A stretch of 64,000 bases of DNA from assembly GCA_965216335.1 (NCBI GenBank), contig OZ244154.1, forward strand, positions 2,728,001-2,792,000, written 5' to 3'. The notes under the pieces were generated by a model that made no database searches, was not told the DNA's origin, and was given only the letters and a program-made list of their open reading frames with translations. The stretch is from JAHEJE01 sp965216335 (GTDB lineage: Bacteria; Pseudomonadota; Alphaproteobacteria; Rhizobiales; Aestuariivirgaceae). Positions 27,358 through 36,209 of the stretch are shown here, piece after piece; position 1 is the stretch's first letter, and the number at the start of each line of letters is the position of its first letter. A program made the translations under genes and the position numbers.

Positions 27358-27807
27358 TCACCCGTCTCCCGGCGGCGGCAGGAAATGCACGTTGTGCTCT
27401 CCGGCCAGCCGGATCACCTCGGCCGGATCAGGCACCCCGTCGATCTTCACGAACAGGTCCCAAAGCCTTTGTGTCGGCGAAACCCAGAATATGCAGGTCA
27501 CCGGTGCATCGGACTTGTTGAAGATGCCGTGCGCGATGCCGCGCGGCAGCCGGATCAGATCGCCGTCCGTGGCGCTGGCATCATTGCCGTCGAGGAACAG
27601 GTCGAAGCGCCCCGACAGCACGTAGATGAACTCGTCCTGGTCCGGGTGGATGTGCGGCGGCACGAAGGTGCCGGGCGGAAACGTTGCATGCCAGGAGAAC
27701 GAAGTCTCGCACAATTGTTTGGGCACATAGGTCTGCCCGAGAATGTTCCAGGTAATCCCGTCGATGCCTTCGCCCGCGCCTGTCACGCCAGCCGTCATGT
27801 CCTTCAT
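27358..27807 (-). CDS. Cupin-domain protein on the opposite strand of the catabolic cluster
   Basis: A 149-residue single-domain cupin. Motif 1 HIHPDQDEFIYVLSG (metal ligands His-x-His...Glu) and motif 2 LPRGIAHGIFNKS (His) are visible. Such proteins can be dioxygenases, isomerases or sensors. It is the only minus-strand gene in the 23-36 kb run and ends 4 bp from the monooxygenase stop. It could take part in the pathway or come from insertion. No ring-cleavage dioxygenase is otherwise visible in this cluster. Confidence 0.8.
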   Translation of the reverse strand: MKDMTAGVTGAGEGIDGITWNILGQTYVPKQLCETSFSWHATFPPGTFVPPHIHPDQDEFIYVLSGRFDLFLDGNDASATDGDLIRLPRGIAHGIFNKSDAPVTCIFWVSPTQRLWDLFVKIDGVPDPAEVIRLAGEHNVHFLPPPGDG

Positions 27808-27936
27808 GGTTTCCTCCCAGAGAGTTTCGAAGATCAGTCTGGCACCGCCACCGCTTCAATTGCAAGTGGTCGGCGTTCCCGCTAGATTGCCGCGCCGGGA
27901 GATGAGATACGCGTCCATAACGGGTGAGGGGCGGCG

Positions 27937-28860
27937 TTGAACACCACGCTGTTGTTGATACAGACCTTGAACGGCATGCAGCTTGGCGTGCTGCTGTTCC
28001 TGCTCGCCTCCGGCCTGACACTCACCTTCGGCATCATGGACCTGGTTAACCTCGCTCATGCATCGCTGTACATGCTCGGCGCCTTCATCTGCGCCACGCT
28101 GACCTTCTGGACCGGATCGTTCATTTGGGGCGTGCTGCTCGCCATCCCGCTTACCGGCCTGGCCGGCCTGGCGGTGGAGTATGGCGTGGTCCGCCATCTT
28201 TACCCGCGCAACCACCTCGATCACGTGCTCGCCACCTTCGGCCTCATTCTGGTGTTCGACACATTGGTGCACATGATCTGGGGCGCCCAGGGCATCGCCA
28301 TCCCGCTGCCCGCGTTCCTCACCGGCCAGGTGGAAGTCCTGCCCGGCGTCATCTTCCCGTCCTTCCGGCTGGTCATCATCGTCGGCGGCCTGCTGATCGC
28401 CGCCGGCCTGTACTATCTCGTCAATCACACCCGCCTCGGCATGCTGATCCGTGCCGGGGCGTCAAACCGCACCATGGTTTCGGCACTCGGCATCGACATC
28501 CAGACCCTGTTCGCCCTGGTGTTCGCGCTCGGCGCCGCCCTGGCAGGTCTTGCCGGCATGCTGATCGCACCGATCACCGAGGCCTCCGTCGGCATGGGCA
28601 ACGAGATCATCATCACCGCCTTCGTCGTCATCATCGTCGGCGGCATCGGGTCGATGAAGGGGGCCTTTATCGCCGCAATGCTGATCGGCCTCATCGATAC
28701 CCTCGGGCGTTCCTATATTGATGATCTGTTCAAGGTCGCCATGTCCGATGCCGCTGCCGAGACCGCCGCCCCCGCCGTATCGGCCATGCTGATCTACATC
28801 CTGATGGCCGTCGTGCTGGTGTTCCGGCCCCAGGGCCTGTTTCCGCCCAAGGTGCGCTAG
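27937..28860 (+). CDS. livH: Branched-chain-type ABC permease, LivH-like
   Basis: A 307-residue inner-membrane permease with about eight transmembrane helices. GIMDLVNLAHASLYMLGAF near residues 31-49 and NRTMVSALGIDIQTLFALVFALGAAL later mark the LivH family. The start is TTG 27937 with GAGGGG about 7 nt upstream. It pairs with the LivM-like permease gene, which starts 2 bp after its stop. Confidence 0.9.
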   Translation: MNTTLLLIQTLNGMQLGVLLFLLASGLTLTFGIMDLVNLAHASLYMLGAFICATLTFWTGSFIWGVLLAIPLTGLAGLAVEYGVVRHLYPRNHLDHVLATFGLILVFDTLVHMIWGAQGIAIPLPAFLTGQVEVLPGVIFPSFRLVIIVGGLLIAAGLYYLVNHTRLGMLIRAGASNRTMVSALGIDIQTLFALVFALGAALAGLAGMLIAPITEASVGMGNEIIITAFVVIIVGGIGSMKGAFIAAMLIGLIDTLGRSYIDDLFKVAMSDAAAETAAPAVSAMLIYILMAVVLVFRPQGLFPPKVR

Positions 28861-28862
28861 TC

Positions 28863-29867
28863 ATGGCCGCCCGGGACATCACAGTGCAGAGCAGCGGCCT
28901 GTCGGTCACCGGGCTGGCGACGCTTGTCACTCTGGTTGCGCTTGCCGTGATCCCGCCGCTCTTGTTCTTTCTCGGCCACGACTACTATCTCACTGTCGCG
29001 ACGCGGCTGGTGTGCCTGGCCATCGCCGCGGTCAGCCTCAACCTGATCCTCGGCTATGGCGGCATGGTGTCGTTCGGCCACGCCGCCTATCTTGGCATCG
29101 GCGCATATGCCGTCGGCATCCCGGTCTACCATGCCACCTATGGTGGCCTTGATGTCATCGCGTCCTACAATGGCGTGCTGCACCTCATTCTCGCCGTTGC
29201 CGCCTCGGCCCTATTCGCGCTCATCACCGGCGCCCTCAGCCTGCGCACCCGCGGCGTCTACTTCATCATGATCACCATGGCGTTCGCACAGATGATGTTC
29301 TATCTGCTGGTCTCCATGGAGGAGTACGGCGGCGACGACGGCCTGGTCATCGACAGCCGTTCGGAGATTCCCGGTCTCGACCTTGGCAGCGATCTGACGC
29401 TCTATGCCGTGTGCTACTTGTCTCTTGTCGCAGCCATCTACCTGGTCCACCGCATCACCCGTTCGCGCTTCGGCATGGCCCTGCGCGGCGCCATGGGCAA
29501 CGAAGCGCGCATGAAGGCGATCGGTTTCAACACCTATGCCTACCGTCTCACGGCTTACGTCATCGCCGGCGCCATGTGCGGCTATGCCGGCGCCTTGCTG
29601 GGCAATTTCACCGAGTTCATTTCGCCGGAGATGATCGACTGGACGCGCTCTGGCGAACTGATGTTCATGGTCATTCTCGGCGGCGCCGGCACCATCGCCG
29701 GCCCGGTCATCGGTGCCGCCGCCTTCATGTTGCTCGAAGAGGTCTTGAAGAGTTTCACCGTCTACTGGCACCTGCCGTTCGGTGTCATTCTCATCGCCAC
29801 CGTGCTGTTCTTTCGTGGTGGCATCGTCGGCATGCTGAAGTCGCTTGAGGACCGCCGCCGTGGCTGA
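28863..29867 (+). CDS. livM: Branched-chain-type ABC permease, LivM-like
   Basis: A 334-residue inner-membrane permease. LNLILGYGGMVSFGHAAYLGIGAYA (around residues 60-84) and MVILGGAGTIAGPVIGAAAF near the C-terminus are LivM hallmarks. It is the second half of the transport channel. It overlaps the next ATPase gene by about 8 bp, so expression is coupled. Confidence 0.9.
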   Translation: MAARDITVQSSGLSVTGLATLVTLVALAVIPPLLFFLGHDYYLTVATRLVCLAIAAVSLNLILGYGGMVSFGHAAYLGIGAYAVGIPVYHATYGGLDVIASYNGVLHLILAVAASALFALITGALSLRTRGVYFIMITMAFAQMMFYLLVSMEEYGGDDGLVIDSRSEIPGLDLGSDLTLYAVCYLSLVAAIYLVHRITRSRFGMALRGAMGNEARMKAIGFNTYAYRLTAYVIAGAMCGYAGALLGNFTEFISPEMIDWTRSGELMFMVILGGAGTIAGPVIGAAAFMLLEEVLKSFTVYWHLPFGVILIATVLFFRGGIVGMLKSLEDRRRG

Positions 29868-30606
29868 ACCGGTTCTGAAAGTCGACGGCCTGTCGAAGAG
29901 CTTCGGCGGCATCCGTGCCACCAGTAATGTCAGTCTCGATGTGCGTGCCGGCGAAACCCATGCGGTTATCGGTCCGAACGGTGCCGGCAAGACCACGCTC
30001 ATTGCGCAACTCTCCGGCGCGTTGGCGCCCGATGCCGGCCGCATCCTGTTCAATGGCCGCGACATCACTCGCATGTCCGAACACAAGCGCTCGCTGGCCG
30101 GTCTCGCCCGCTCGTTCCAGATCACCAGCCTGCTGATGTCGATGACGGTGCTCGACAATGTTGCCCTGGCCGTTCAGGCCCACGATGGCCATTCATTCCG
30201 CTTCTGGACACCCGCCCGCGGTGAACGGCGCCTGCGCCAGCCGGCCCGTGACGTGCTGGAACAGGTCGGCCTTACAGCCCGTGCCGATGATGCCACATCC
30301 GCGCTGTCGCACGGCGAGCGCCGGCAACTCGAAATCGCTGTTGCCCTGGCTTGCAAGCCGAGCCTTCTGCTGCTCGACGAACCCATGGCCGGCATGGGTC
30401 CGGAAGAGTCCGCCACAATGGTCGAGACATTGAAAGGGCTTAAGGCACAAAAGGCCATCCTGCTCATCGAGCACGACATGGACGTGGTCTTCGCCCTCGC
30501 CGACCGCATTTCCGTCATGGTCTACGGCCAGATCATTGCCACCGGCACTCCGGCCGATATCCGCGCCAACGAAGATGTCCGCCGCGCCTATCTGGGGGAG
30601 GATTAG
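29860..30606 (+). CDS. livG: ABC importer ATPase, LivG-like
   Basis: A 248-residue ATPase with Walker A GPNGAGKTT (near residue 37), ABC signature LSHGERRQLEIA and Walker B LLLDEPMAGM followed by the H-loop IEHDMD. The C-terminal extension is typical of LivG. GTG 29860 is chosen; it overlaps the livM stop. A TTG 15 nt upstream is the other in-frame option. Confidence 0.9.
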   Translation: MAEPVLKVDGLSKSFGGIRATSNVSLDVRAGETHAVIGPNGAGKTTLIAQLSGALAPDAGRILFNGRDITRMSEHKRSLAGLARSFQITSLLMSMTVLDNVALAVQAHDGHSFRFWTPARGERRLRQPARDVLEQVGLTARADDATSALSHGERRQLEIAVALACKPSLLLLDEPMAGMGPEESATMVETLKGLKAQKAILLIEHDMDVVFALADRISVMVYGQIIATGTPADIRANEDVRRAYLGED

Positions 30607-30609
30607 GCA

Positions 30610-31311
30610 ATGCTCAATGTGCGCGGTCTTGAAACCGTTTACGGCACCAGCCAGGCCCTGTTCGGCGTCGACCTCGATGTTGCAAGCGGCGAGGTCGTCA
30701 CCCTGCTCGGGCGCAACGGCATGGGCAAGACCACAACCATCAACTCGATCATGGGCATCGTCCGCCCGGCGGCCGGCACCATCGCGTTCGCCGGCACCGA
30801 CGTTACCCATCTGCCGTCCTTCAGGACCGCCAACCTGGGCATCGGACTGGTGCCCGAGGGGCGTCAGGTGTTCCCCAATCTTACCGTGCGCGAAAACCTG
30901 GTCGCCACCGCCAGCAATCACCAGAACCAGCCCGGGCCGTGGACCATCGACGCTGTCTTTGCCCTGTTCCCCGAACTGCAGAGCCGCATCGGCTCCATGG
31001 GAAACCTGTTGTCCGGCGGCGAACAGCAGATGCTCGCCATTGGCCGCGCTTTGATGACCAACCCGCGCCTGTTGATCCTCGATGAAGCAACCGAGGGCTT
31101 GGCCCCGCTGATCCGTGACCGCATCTGGCACTCGCTCGCCGAAGTGCGCCAGCGCGGCATGTCGATCCTTATCGTCGACAAGAACATCAAGGACCTGATC
31201 GCCCTCGCCGACCGTCATTTCATCCTCGAAAAAGGCAGGGTAGTATGGTCGGGCACATCGCCTGAGCTTGCAAAAGACAAAGACCTGCAGCACCGTTACC
31301 TGGGTGTGTAA
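30610..31311 (+). CDS. livF: ABC importer ATPase, LivF-like
   Basis: A 233-residue ATPase with Walker A GRNGMGKTT (near residue 34), signature LSGGEQQMLAIGRAL and Walker B LLILDEATEGLAP. It forms a heterodimer with LivG in the family. It starts 3 bp after livG and is followed 15 bp later by the CoA ligase, so transport and activation genes appear to be one operon. Confidence 0.9.
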   Translation: MLNVRGLETVYGTSQALFGVDLDVASGEVVTLLGRNGMGKTTTINSIMGIVRPAAGTIAFAGTDVTHLPSFRTANLGIGLVPEGRQVFPNLTVRENLVATASNHQNQPGPWTIDAVFALFPELQSRIGSMGNLLSGGEQQMLAIGRALMTNPRLLILDEATEGLAPLIRDRIWHSLAEVRQRGMSILIVDKNIKDLIALADRHFILEKGRVVWSGTSPELAKDKDLQHRYLGV

Positions 31312-31326
31312 CCAGGGAGGAACGCC

Positions 31327-32856
31327 ATGGCCGAGACCTACAACGCCGTCAACCGTTTCGTCGATGACAATGCTGTGGCTCCGCATGCCGGCAAACCGGC
31401 TTTCATCGACCCCGAGCGCAGCCTCACCTACGCGGAACTGGCCACCGCCTCAAAGCGCATGGCAAACCTCCTGACGGACTTCGGCATCAAGCGTGAAACC
31501 CGCGTTGCCATCCTCATGCTCGACACGGTCGACTGGCCGGTGGTGTTCTGGGGCGCCGTCCGCGCCGGCATCGTGCCGGTGGCGCTCAACACTCTGCTCA
31601 CCATGGAGCAGTACCGCTATGTGCTCGCCGACAGCCGCGCCGAAGCTTTGATCGTCTCCGCCGCCTTGCTCGATACCGTCAATCCGGTCTTGGACGGTTT
31701 GCCGGCCTTGAAGCACATCATCGTTTCGGGAGAACATGGCGCCGGCTACCCCGAACTCGGCGAGCTCTTGTCCGCTGCCTCCGATACCTTCAACACCGCT
31801 GAAACCATCGCCGACGAAGAGGCCTTCTGGCTCTATTCATCTGGCTCCACCGGCGAGCCCAAGGGCGTGCGCCATGTCCATTCCAGCCTTGCCTACACCG
31901 CCGACAACTACGCCGCCAACATCCTCGGCATCACCAGCAACGATGTGCTGTTCTCGGCCGCCAAGCTGTTCTTTGCCTACGGTCTCGGCAATGGCCTGAC
32001 CTTCCCCATGTCGGTCGGCGCCACCGCCGTCCTGCTGCCGGGCAGGCCGACACCGCAGTCAGTCTTCGAGGTGCTCAAGGCCCACAATCCGACTGTGTTC
32101 TTCGGCGTGCCGACGCTCTATGCCGCCATGCTCGCCGATCCGGCCTGTACGCCCGGCAACGGCTCCAACGCCCTGCGCCTGTGCGTGTCCGCCGGCGAGG
32201 CGCTGCCCGCCGAGGTCGGCAAGGCCTGGAAGGACAGGTTCGGCGTCGACATCCTCGACGGCATCGGCTCAACCGAAATGCTGCACATCTTCCTGTCCAA
32301 CCGCGTCGACGCCCTGAAATACGGCACTTCCGGCATCGCCTGTCCGGGTTACGACCTGCGCCTGGTCGACGAGACCGATGCCGAGGTCGCGCCCGGCGAA
32401 ATCGGCGAACTGCTGGTCGATGGCGACAGCGCCGCCAACGGCTACTGGAACAAGCGCGAAAAGTCCCGCACCACCTTCGAGGGCCGCTGGACCCGCACCG
32501 GCGACAAGTACACCCTCGACGAAGACGGCTTCTACCACTACTGCGGCCGCACCGACGACATGTTCAAGGTGTCGGGCAACTGGGTTTCGCCCTTCGAGGT
32601 CGAGCAGGCGCTGGCCTCGCACGACGCGGTGCTCGAAGCCGCCGTCGTCGCCCACGAAGACGACGACAGCCTGACCAAGCCGAAAGCCTTCGTCGTCCTC
32701 AAGCCTGGTGAAGACGGCGCCGCCGTGTCGGATGAGCTCAAGTCCCACGTCAAGACCGCCGTCGGCCCCTGGAAATACCCACGCTGGATCGAGTTCGTCG
32801 ACGACCTGCCCAAGACCGCCACCGGCAAGATCCAGCGCTTCAAGTTGCGCACCTGA
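31327..32856 (+). CDS. Benzoate-CoA ligase family enzyme
   Basis: A 509-residue adenylate-forming enzyme that would activate an aromatic carboxylate to its CoA thioester with ATP. Core motifs are YSSGSTGEPKG (A3), DGIGSTEMLHIF (A5), FKVSGNWVSPFEVE (A8) and PKTATGKIQRFKLR (A10, with the catalytic Lys). The DGIGSTEMLHIF block and LFFAYGLGNGL are typical of the benzoate/4-hydroxybenzoate-CoA ligase group. An AGGGAGGAAC ribosome site precedes ATG 31327. The stop overlaps the start of the following hydrolase gene. Confidence 0.87.
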   Translation: MAETYNAVNRFVDDNAVAPHAGKPAFIDPERSLTYAELATASKRMANLLTDFGIKRETRVAILMLDTVDWPVVFWGAVRAGIVPVALNTLLTMEQYRYVLADSRAEALIVSAALLDTVNPVLDGLPALKHIIVSGEHGAGYPELGELLSAASDTFNTAETIADEEAFWLYSSGSTGEPKGVRHVHSSLAYTADNYAANILGITSNDVLFSAAKLFFAYGLGNGLTFPMSVGATAVLLPGRPTPQSVFEVLKAHNPTVFFGVPTLYAAMLADPACTPGNGSNALRLCVSAGEALPAEVGKAWKDRFGVDILDGIGSTEMLHIFLSNRVDALKYGTSGIACPGYDLRLVDETDAEVAPGEIGELLVDGDSAANGYWNKREKSRTTFEGRWTRTGDKYTLDEDGFYHYCGRTDDMFKVSGNWVSPFEVEQALASHDAVLEAAVVAHEDDDSLTKPKAFVVLKPGEDGAAVSDELKSHVKTAVGPWKYPRWIEFVDDLPKTATGKIQRFKLRT

Positions 32857-33647
32857 TGGACGCCAGCGGCTTTTTCAACATCGCCGGCCGAAAGCTCGAA
32901 TACGCCGTCTGGCCCGGCCTGAAACCATCCGCCCCGGCTTTCGTCCTGTTGCACGAGGGTCTCGGCTGCCTGGCCATGTGGAAGGATTTCCCCGCCCGCC
33001 TTGCCGCCGCCTCGGGTCATCCGGTACTGGCCTATTCGCGCGCCGGCTACGGCAACTCGTCCCCCGTCGACGTGCCCCGCCCGCTCAGCTACATGCATGA
33101 CGAGGCAAACACGGTCCTGCCCGCACTGCTGGATGCCGCCGGCTTCGACGCCGTCATCCTTCTCGGCCACTCCGACGGCGCGTCCATCGCCGCCATCTAT
33201 GCCGGCGCTCACGACGACCCGCGCATTGCAGGGCTTGTCCTCATGGCGCCGCATTTCTTCGTCGAGGATATTTCCGTAACAAGCATCGCCGCCGCCCGCG
33301 ATGCCTACCAGACCGGCAGCCTGCGCGCCGGGCTCGAGAAATACCACGGGCGCAACACCGAGTGCGCCTTCTGGGGCTGGAATCGCGCCTGGCTGGATGC
33401 AGGCTTTCTCACCTGGGACATCACCGAGTTCCTGCCCGGCATCGCTGTCCCCGTCCTCGGCGTCCAGGGCCGCGACGACCAGTACGGCACGCTGGCCCAG
33501 CTTGAAACCCTCAAGCAGCAGGTGCCGTCGCCTGTCACCCATGTTGTGCTCAACGATTGCGGCCACAGCCCGCATCGCGATCAGCCGGACGAGGTACTGT
33601 TCGAGATCACCGAATTTTCATCGCGCCTCACCACTGCCGCCCTATAA
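32856..33647 (+). CDS. Alpha/beta hydrolase at the end of the catabolic operon
   Basis: A 263-residue alpha/beta hydrolase with an oxyanion-type LHEGLG, nucleophile elbow GHSDGAS and catalytic His in NDCGHSPHRDQP. It overlaps the CoA ligase stop by 1 bp. It might be a thioesterase releasing a modified acid from CoA, or a ring-fission product hydrolase; neither can be settled from the sequence. Confidence 0.82.
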   Translation: MDASGFFNIAGRKLEYAVWPGLKPSAPAFVLLHEGLGCLAMWKDFPARLAAASGHPVLAYSRAGYGNSSPVDVPRPLSYMHDEANTVLPALLDAAGFDAVILLGHSDGASIAAIYAGAHDDPRIAGLVLMAPHFFVEDISVTSIAAARDAYQTGSLRAGLEKYHGRNTECAFWGWNRAWLDAGFLTWDITEFLPGIAVPVLGVQGRDDQYGTLAQLETLKQQVPSPVTHVVLNDCGHSPHRDQPDEVLFEITEFSSRLTTAAL

Positions 33648-33655
33648 TCGGCACC

Positions 33656-34411
33656 ATGTCGGGTGTTGCGAAAGCCATCATTGTGCTTGTGATCGCTGTG
33701 CTCACGGGCCTCCGGCCGTTGCCGGCTCGGGCCTGCGAGCTTGACCTCGTTCTTGCCGTGGACGTCTCCGGCAGCGTCAACGTCGACGAGTACAAGTTAC
33801 AGATGAAAGGCCTTGCCGATGCCTTCCGTTCCACCGACATCATTCACCTGATCGGTCAGACCGCCCGGCGCGGCGCCGTCAACGTCACCGTCGTGCAGTG
33901 GAGCGGCGCGCCGCACCAGGCCCAGATCGTCGGCTGGACGGCGCTGACGGACGAGGCATCGGTCCTGGCCTTTGCTGACCGCATCACCGCCGCCAAGCGT
34001 GCTTTCGTCAACTACTCCACCGCCATCGGCGAAATGCTCGCTTACACAGCCGGCCTGATCGCCGCGCGTCCGGCGCACTGCCGCCGCCGCGTCATCGACA
34101 TTTCAGGCGACGGCCCGAACAACGAAGGCGGCGAGATCGCCCCGCCCCGCCGGCAGCTCCTGGGCGAAAACGTTACCATCAACGCACTGGCCATCGTCGG
34201 CGAGGAGGAGGGCCTGGCGGGCTACTTTCGCGATCGGGTCATTGGCGGCAACGGCGCTTTTCTGGTGACGGCGGAAAACTTCAGGGATTTCCCCGATGCC
34301 ATCCGCCGAAAACTGTTGCGCGAGATCGCACCCCCGATCACATATGTTCCACATGAATCACGCAGACAGGCTACACTGACATCGTGCCGTTCAAGACTTG
34401 CCAAATGCTGA
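33656..34411 (+). CDS. DUF1194 (von Willebrand A-like) secreted protein
   Basis: A 251-residue protein. A signal peptide (VAKAIIVLVIAVLTGLRPLP, ending ARA) precedes CELDLVLAVDVSGSVNVDEY, where D-V-S-G-S is the start of a MIDAS metal site, and VIDISGDGPNN, which continues the vWA-type fold. DUF1194 proteins are periplasmic and of unknown role. ATG 33656 lies 8 bp after the hydrolase stop. Confidence 0.85.
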   Translation: MSGVAKAIIVLVIAVLTGLRPLPARACELDLVLAVDVSGSVNVDEYKLQMKGLADAFRSTDIIHLIGQTARRGAVNVTVVQWSGAPHQAQIVGWTALTDEASVLAFADRITAAKRAFVNYSTAIGEMLAYTAGLIAARPAHCRRRVIDISGDGPNNEGGEIAPPRRQLLGENVTINALAIVGEEEGLAGYFRDRVIGGNGAFLVTAENFRDFPDAIRRKLLREIAPPITYVPHESRRQATLTSCRSRLAKC

Positions 34412-34938
34412 TCCGCTTCATTGCAATCCTTGCCCTCATGACCCTTGTGGCGCCACAGGCGGACGCCTCGCCGCAATACCGCGCCTATGCCGAGAACCTG
34501 CTGGCCAACCCGCCCGCCGGCGCCCGCCCCCGTCCCGACCTGGAGAAATACCTCAACGCCCTGGCCGGCGAAGCCCGCCGCGCCGCCGGCAAGCCGCCAC
34601 TTGCCGCATCGCCGCTCCTTACATCGGCGGCCCGGGCCCAGGCCGTGGAAATGATCACCGGCAATTTCGTCGGCCACACCTCGAAATCCGGCTTCCGCTA
34701 CAAGCAGCGCTTTGAGGCCTTCGCTGGCGACGGCCATGGTGATCATGGCGAAAACACCGCCCGCGACCGCCAGCCCGGCGCGGTCGGCAAAGTTAAGGCC
34801 CGCCGCCTGTTTCAGCAATGGCTCGACAGCCGCGGCCACCGCCGGAACCTGATGAACCGCTACTACACCCGCGTCTCCACCGGCGCCATACAGATCGGCC
34901 ACCACCTGTACGCCGTGCAGATCTTTTGGCAAAAGTGA
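34384..34938 (+). CDS. CAP-domain (SCP/PR-1) secreted protein
   Basis: A 184-residue exported protein. After a signal peptide (LIRFIAILALMTLVAPQADA) come conserved CAP elements: LTSAARAQAVEM, a HTSKSGF block with the first His, HGENTA, and a WLDSRGHRRNLMNRYYTRVSTG block with the second His. The fold is that of bacterial CAP/SCP proteins. GTG 34384 overlaps the previous gene by 28 bp; ATG 34405 is an alternative and starts the signal peptide more simply. Confidence 0.82.
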   Translation: MPFKTCQMLIRFIAILALMTLVAPQADASPQYRAYAENLLANPPAGARPRPDLEKYLNALAGEARRAAGKPPLAASPLLTSAARAQAVEMITGNFVGHTSKSGFRYKQRFEAFAGDGHGDHGENTARDRQPGAVGKVKARRLFQQWLDSRGHRRNLMNRYYTRVSTGAIQIGHHLYAVQIFWQK

Positions 34939-35012
34939 ACCGCAGTTGCGCCATTGCAGGCGAACGAGAATTCGCATAGCCTCCGCCTCCCGACCAAACA
35001 AGAGCCACCAAC

Positions 35013-36191
35013 ATGACTGTCGCCAACGGACGCCGCTTTCTCAGCATTCCCGGCCCCTCCACCGTGCCTGATGAGGTGCTCGCCGCCATGCATCGTCCGG
35101 CAATCGACATCTATGCCGGCGAACTGGTCGGCGTCACCGAGAGCCTGCTCGACGACCTGCGGACGCTGTTCGGCACCGAGGGCCGCACCTACATCTACGC
35201 TGCCAACGGTCACGGGGCCTGGGACGCCGCTCTCTCCAACACCCTGTCGCGCGGCGACAAGGTTCTGGTGCTGGAAAGCGGCCTGTTCGCTGTCGGCTGG
35301 GGCGAAATGGCCGAGGTGACCGGCATCGAGGTCGAGGTCCTGTCCGGCGACCTGCGCCGCGCCGTCGACCCAGCCGCCGTCACCGAGCGCCTCAGGGCCG
35401 ACACGACAGGTGAGATCAAAGCTGTGCTGGTCGTGCAGGTCGATACCGCCTCAGGCGCCCATAACGACATCGCCGCCATCGGCCGGGCGATCCGTGAAGC
35501 CGGCCACGATGCCCTCTACATGGTCGATGCCATCGCCTCGCTGGCCACCATGCCGTTCGAAATGGATGCCTGGGGTGTCGACGTCGCGGTGACCGGTTGC
35601 CAGAAGGGGCTGATGATGACGCCGGGCCTGAGCTATGTCGCCGCCGGCCCGCGCGCTGTTGAGGCCCACCGGACGGCAACGTGCGTCACCCGCTATTGGG
35701 ACTGGACCTTCCGCGAAGGCCCGCTGCACTACCAGAAATACTGCGGCACTCCGCCCGAGCACATGCTGTTCGGCCAGCGCAAGGCCTTCGACATGCTGTT
35801 AGACGAGGGCCTCGACAGCGTCTGCCGCCGCCATGCCATCCTCGCTGCCACCGTGCGCGCCGCCATCGCGCGCTGGGCCGAAGGCGGAGTGCTGGAGTTC
35901 AACATCACCGAACCGGCCGAGCGCGCCGATTCGACCACCACCATCCTGGTCAATGGCATATCGCCCGGCCCGCTGCTCGACTATTGCGCCCGGACCCTCG
36001 GCACCACCATTGGTATCGGCATCGGCCCGCTCGACGGCCGGGCCATCCGCATCGCCCACATGGGCCATGTCAACGCTCCCATGGTCCTCGGCACCCTCGG
36101 CGCGGTGGAAACGGCGATGGCAGCACTCGGCATTGCCCACGGATCCGGTGGTGTTCAAGCGGCAATTGAAACCCTGACTGCCCGCCTCTGA
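35013..36191 (+). CDS. Class V PLP aminotransferase (serine/alanine-glyoxylate type)
   Basis: A 392-residue PLP enzyme. The N-terminal SIPGPSTVPDEVLAAM is typical of serine-glyoxylate and alanine-glyoxylate aminotransferases. The PLP Lys is in VTGCQKGLMMTPG (near residue 197) and the PLP-ring Asp is in MVDAIASL. Likely amino donors are Ser, Ala or Asp, with glyoxylate as acceptor; the specificity is not determined. It is convergent with the fadJ-like gene, 18 bp apart, with a compact inverted repeat between the stops. Confidence 0.87.
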   Translation: MTVANGRRFLSIPGPSTVPDEVLAAMHRPAIDIYAGELVGVTESLLDDLRTLFGTEGRTYIYAANGHGAWDAALSNTLSRGDKVLVLESGLFAVGWGEMAEVTGIEVEVLSGDLRRAVDPAAVTERLRADTTGEIKAVLVVQVDTASGAHNDIAAIGRAIREAGHDALYMVDAIASLATMPFEMDAWGVDVAVTGCQKGLMMTPGLSYVAAGPRAVEAHRTATCVTRYWDWTFREGPLHYQKYCGTPPEHMLFGQRKAFDMLLDEGLDSVCRRHAILAATVRAAIARWAEGGVLEFNITEPAERADSTTTILVNGISPGPLLDYCARTLGTTIGIGIGPLDGRAIRIAHMGHVNAPMVLGTLGAVETAMAALGIAHGSGGVQAAIETLTARL

Positions 36192-36209
36192 CCGGAACCG
36201 GGTTCGGTC

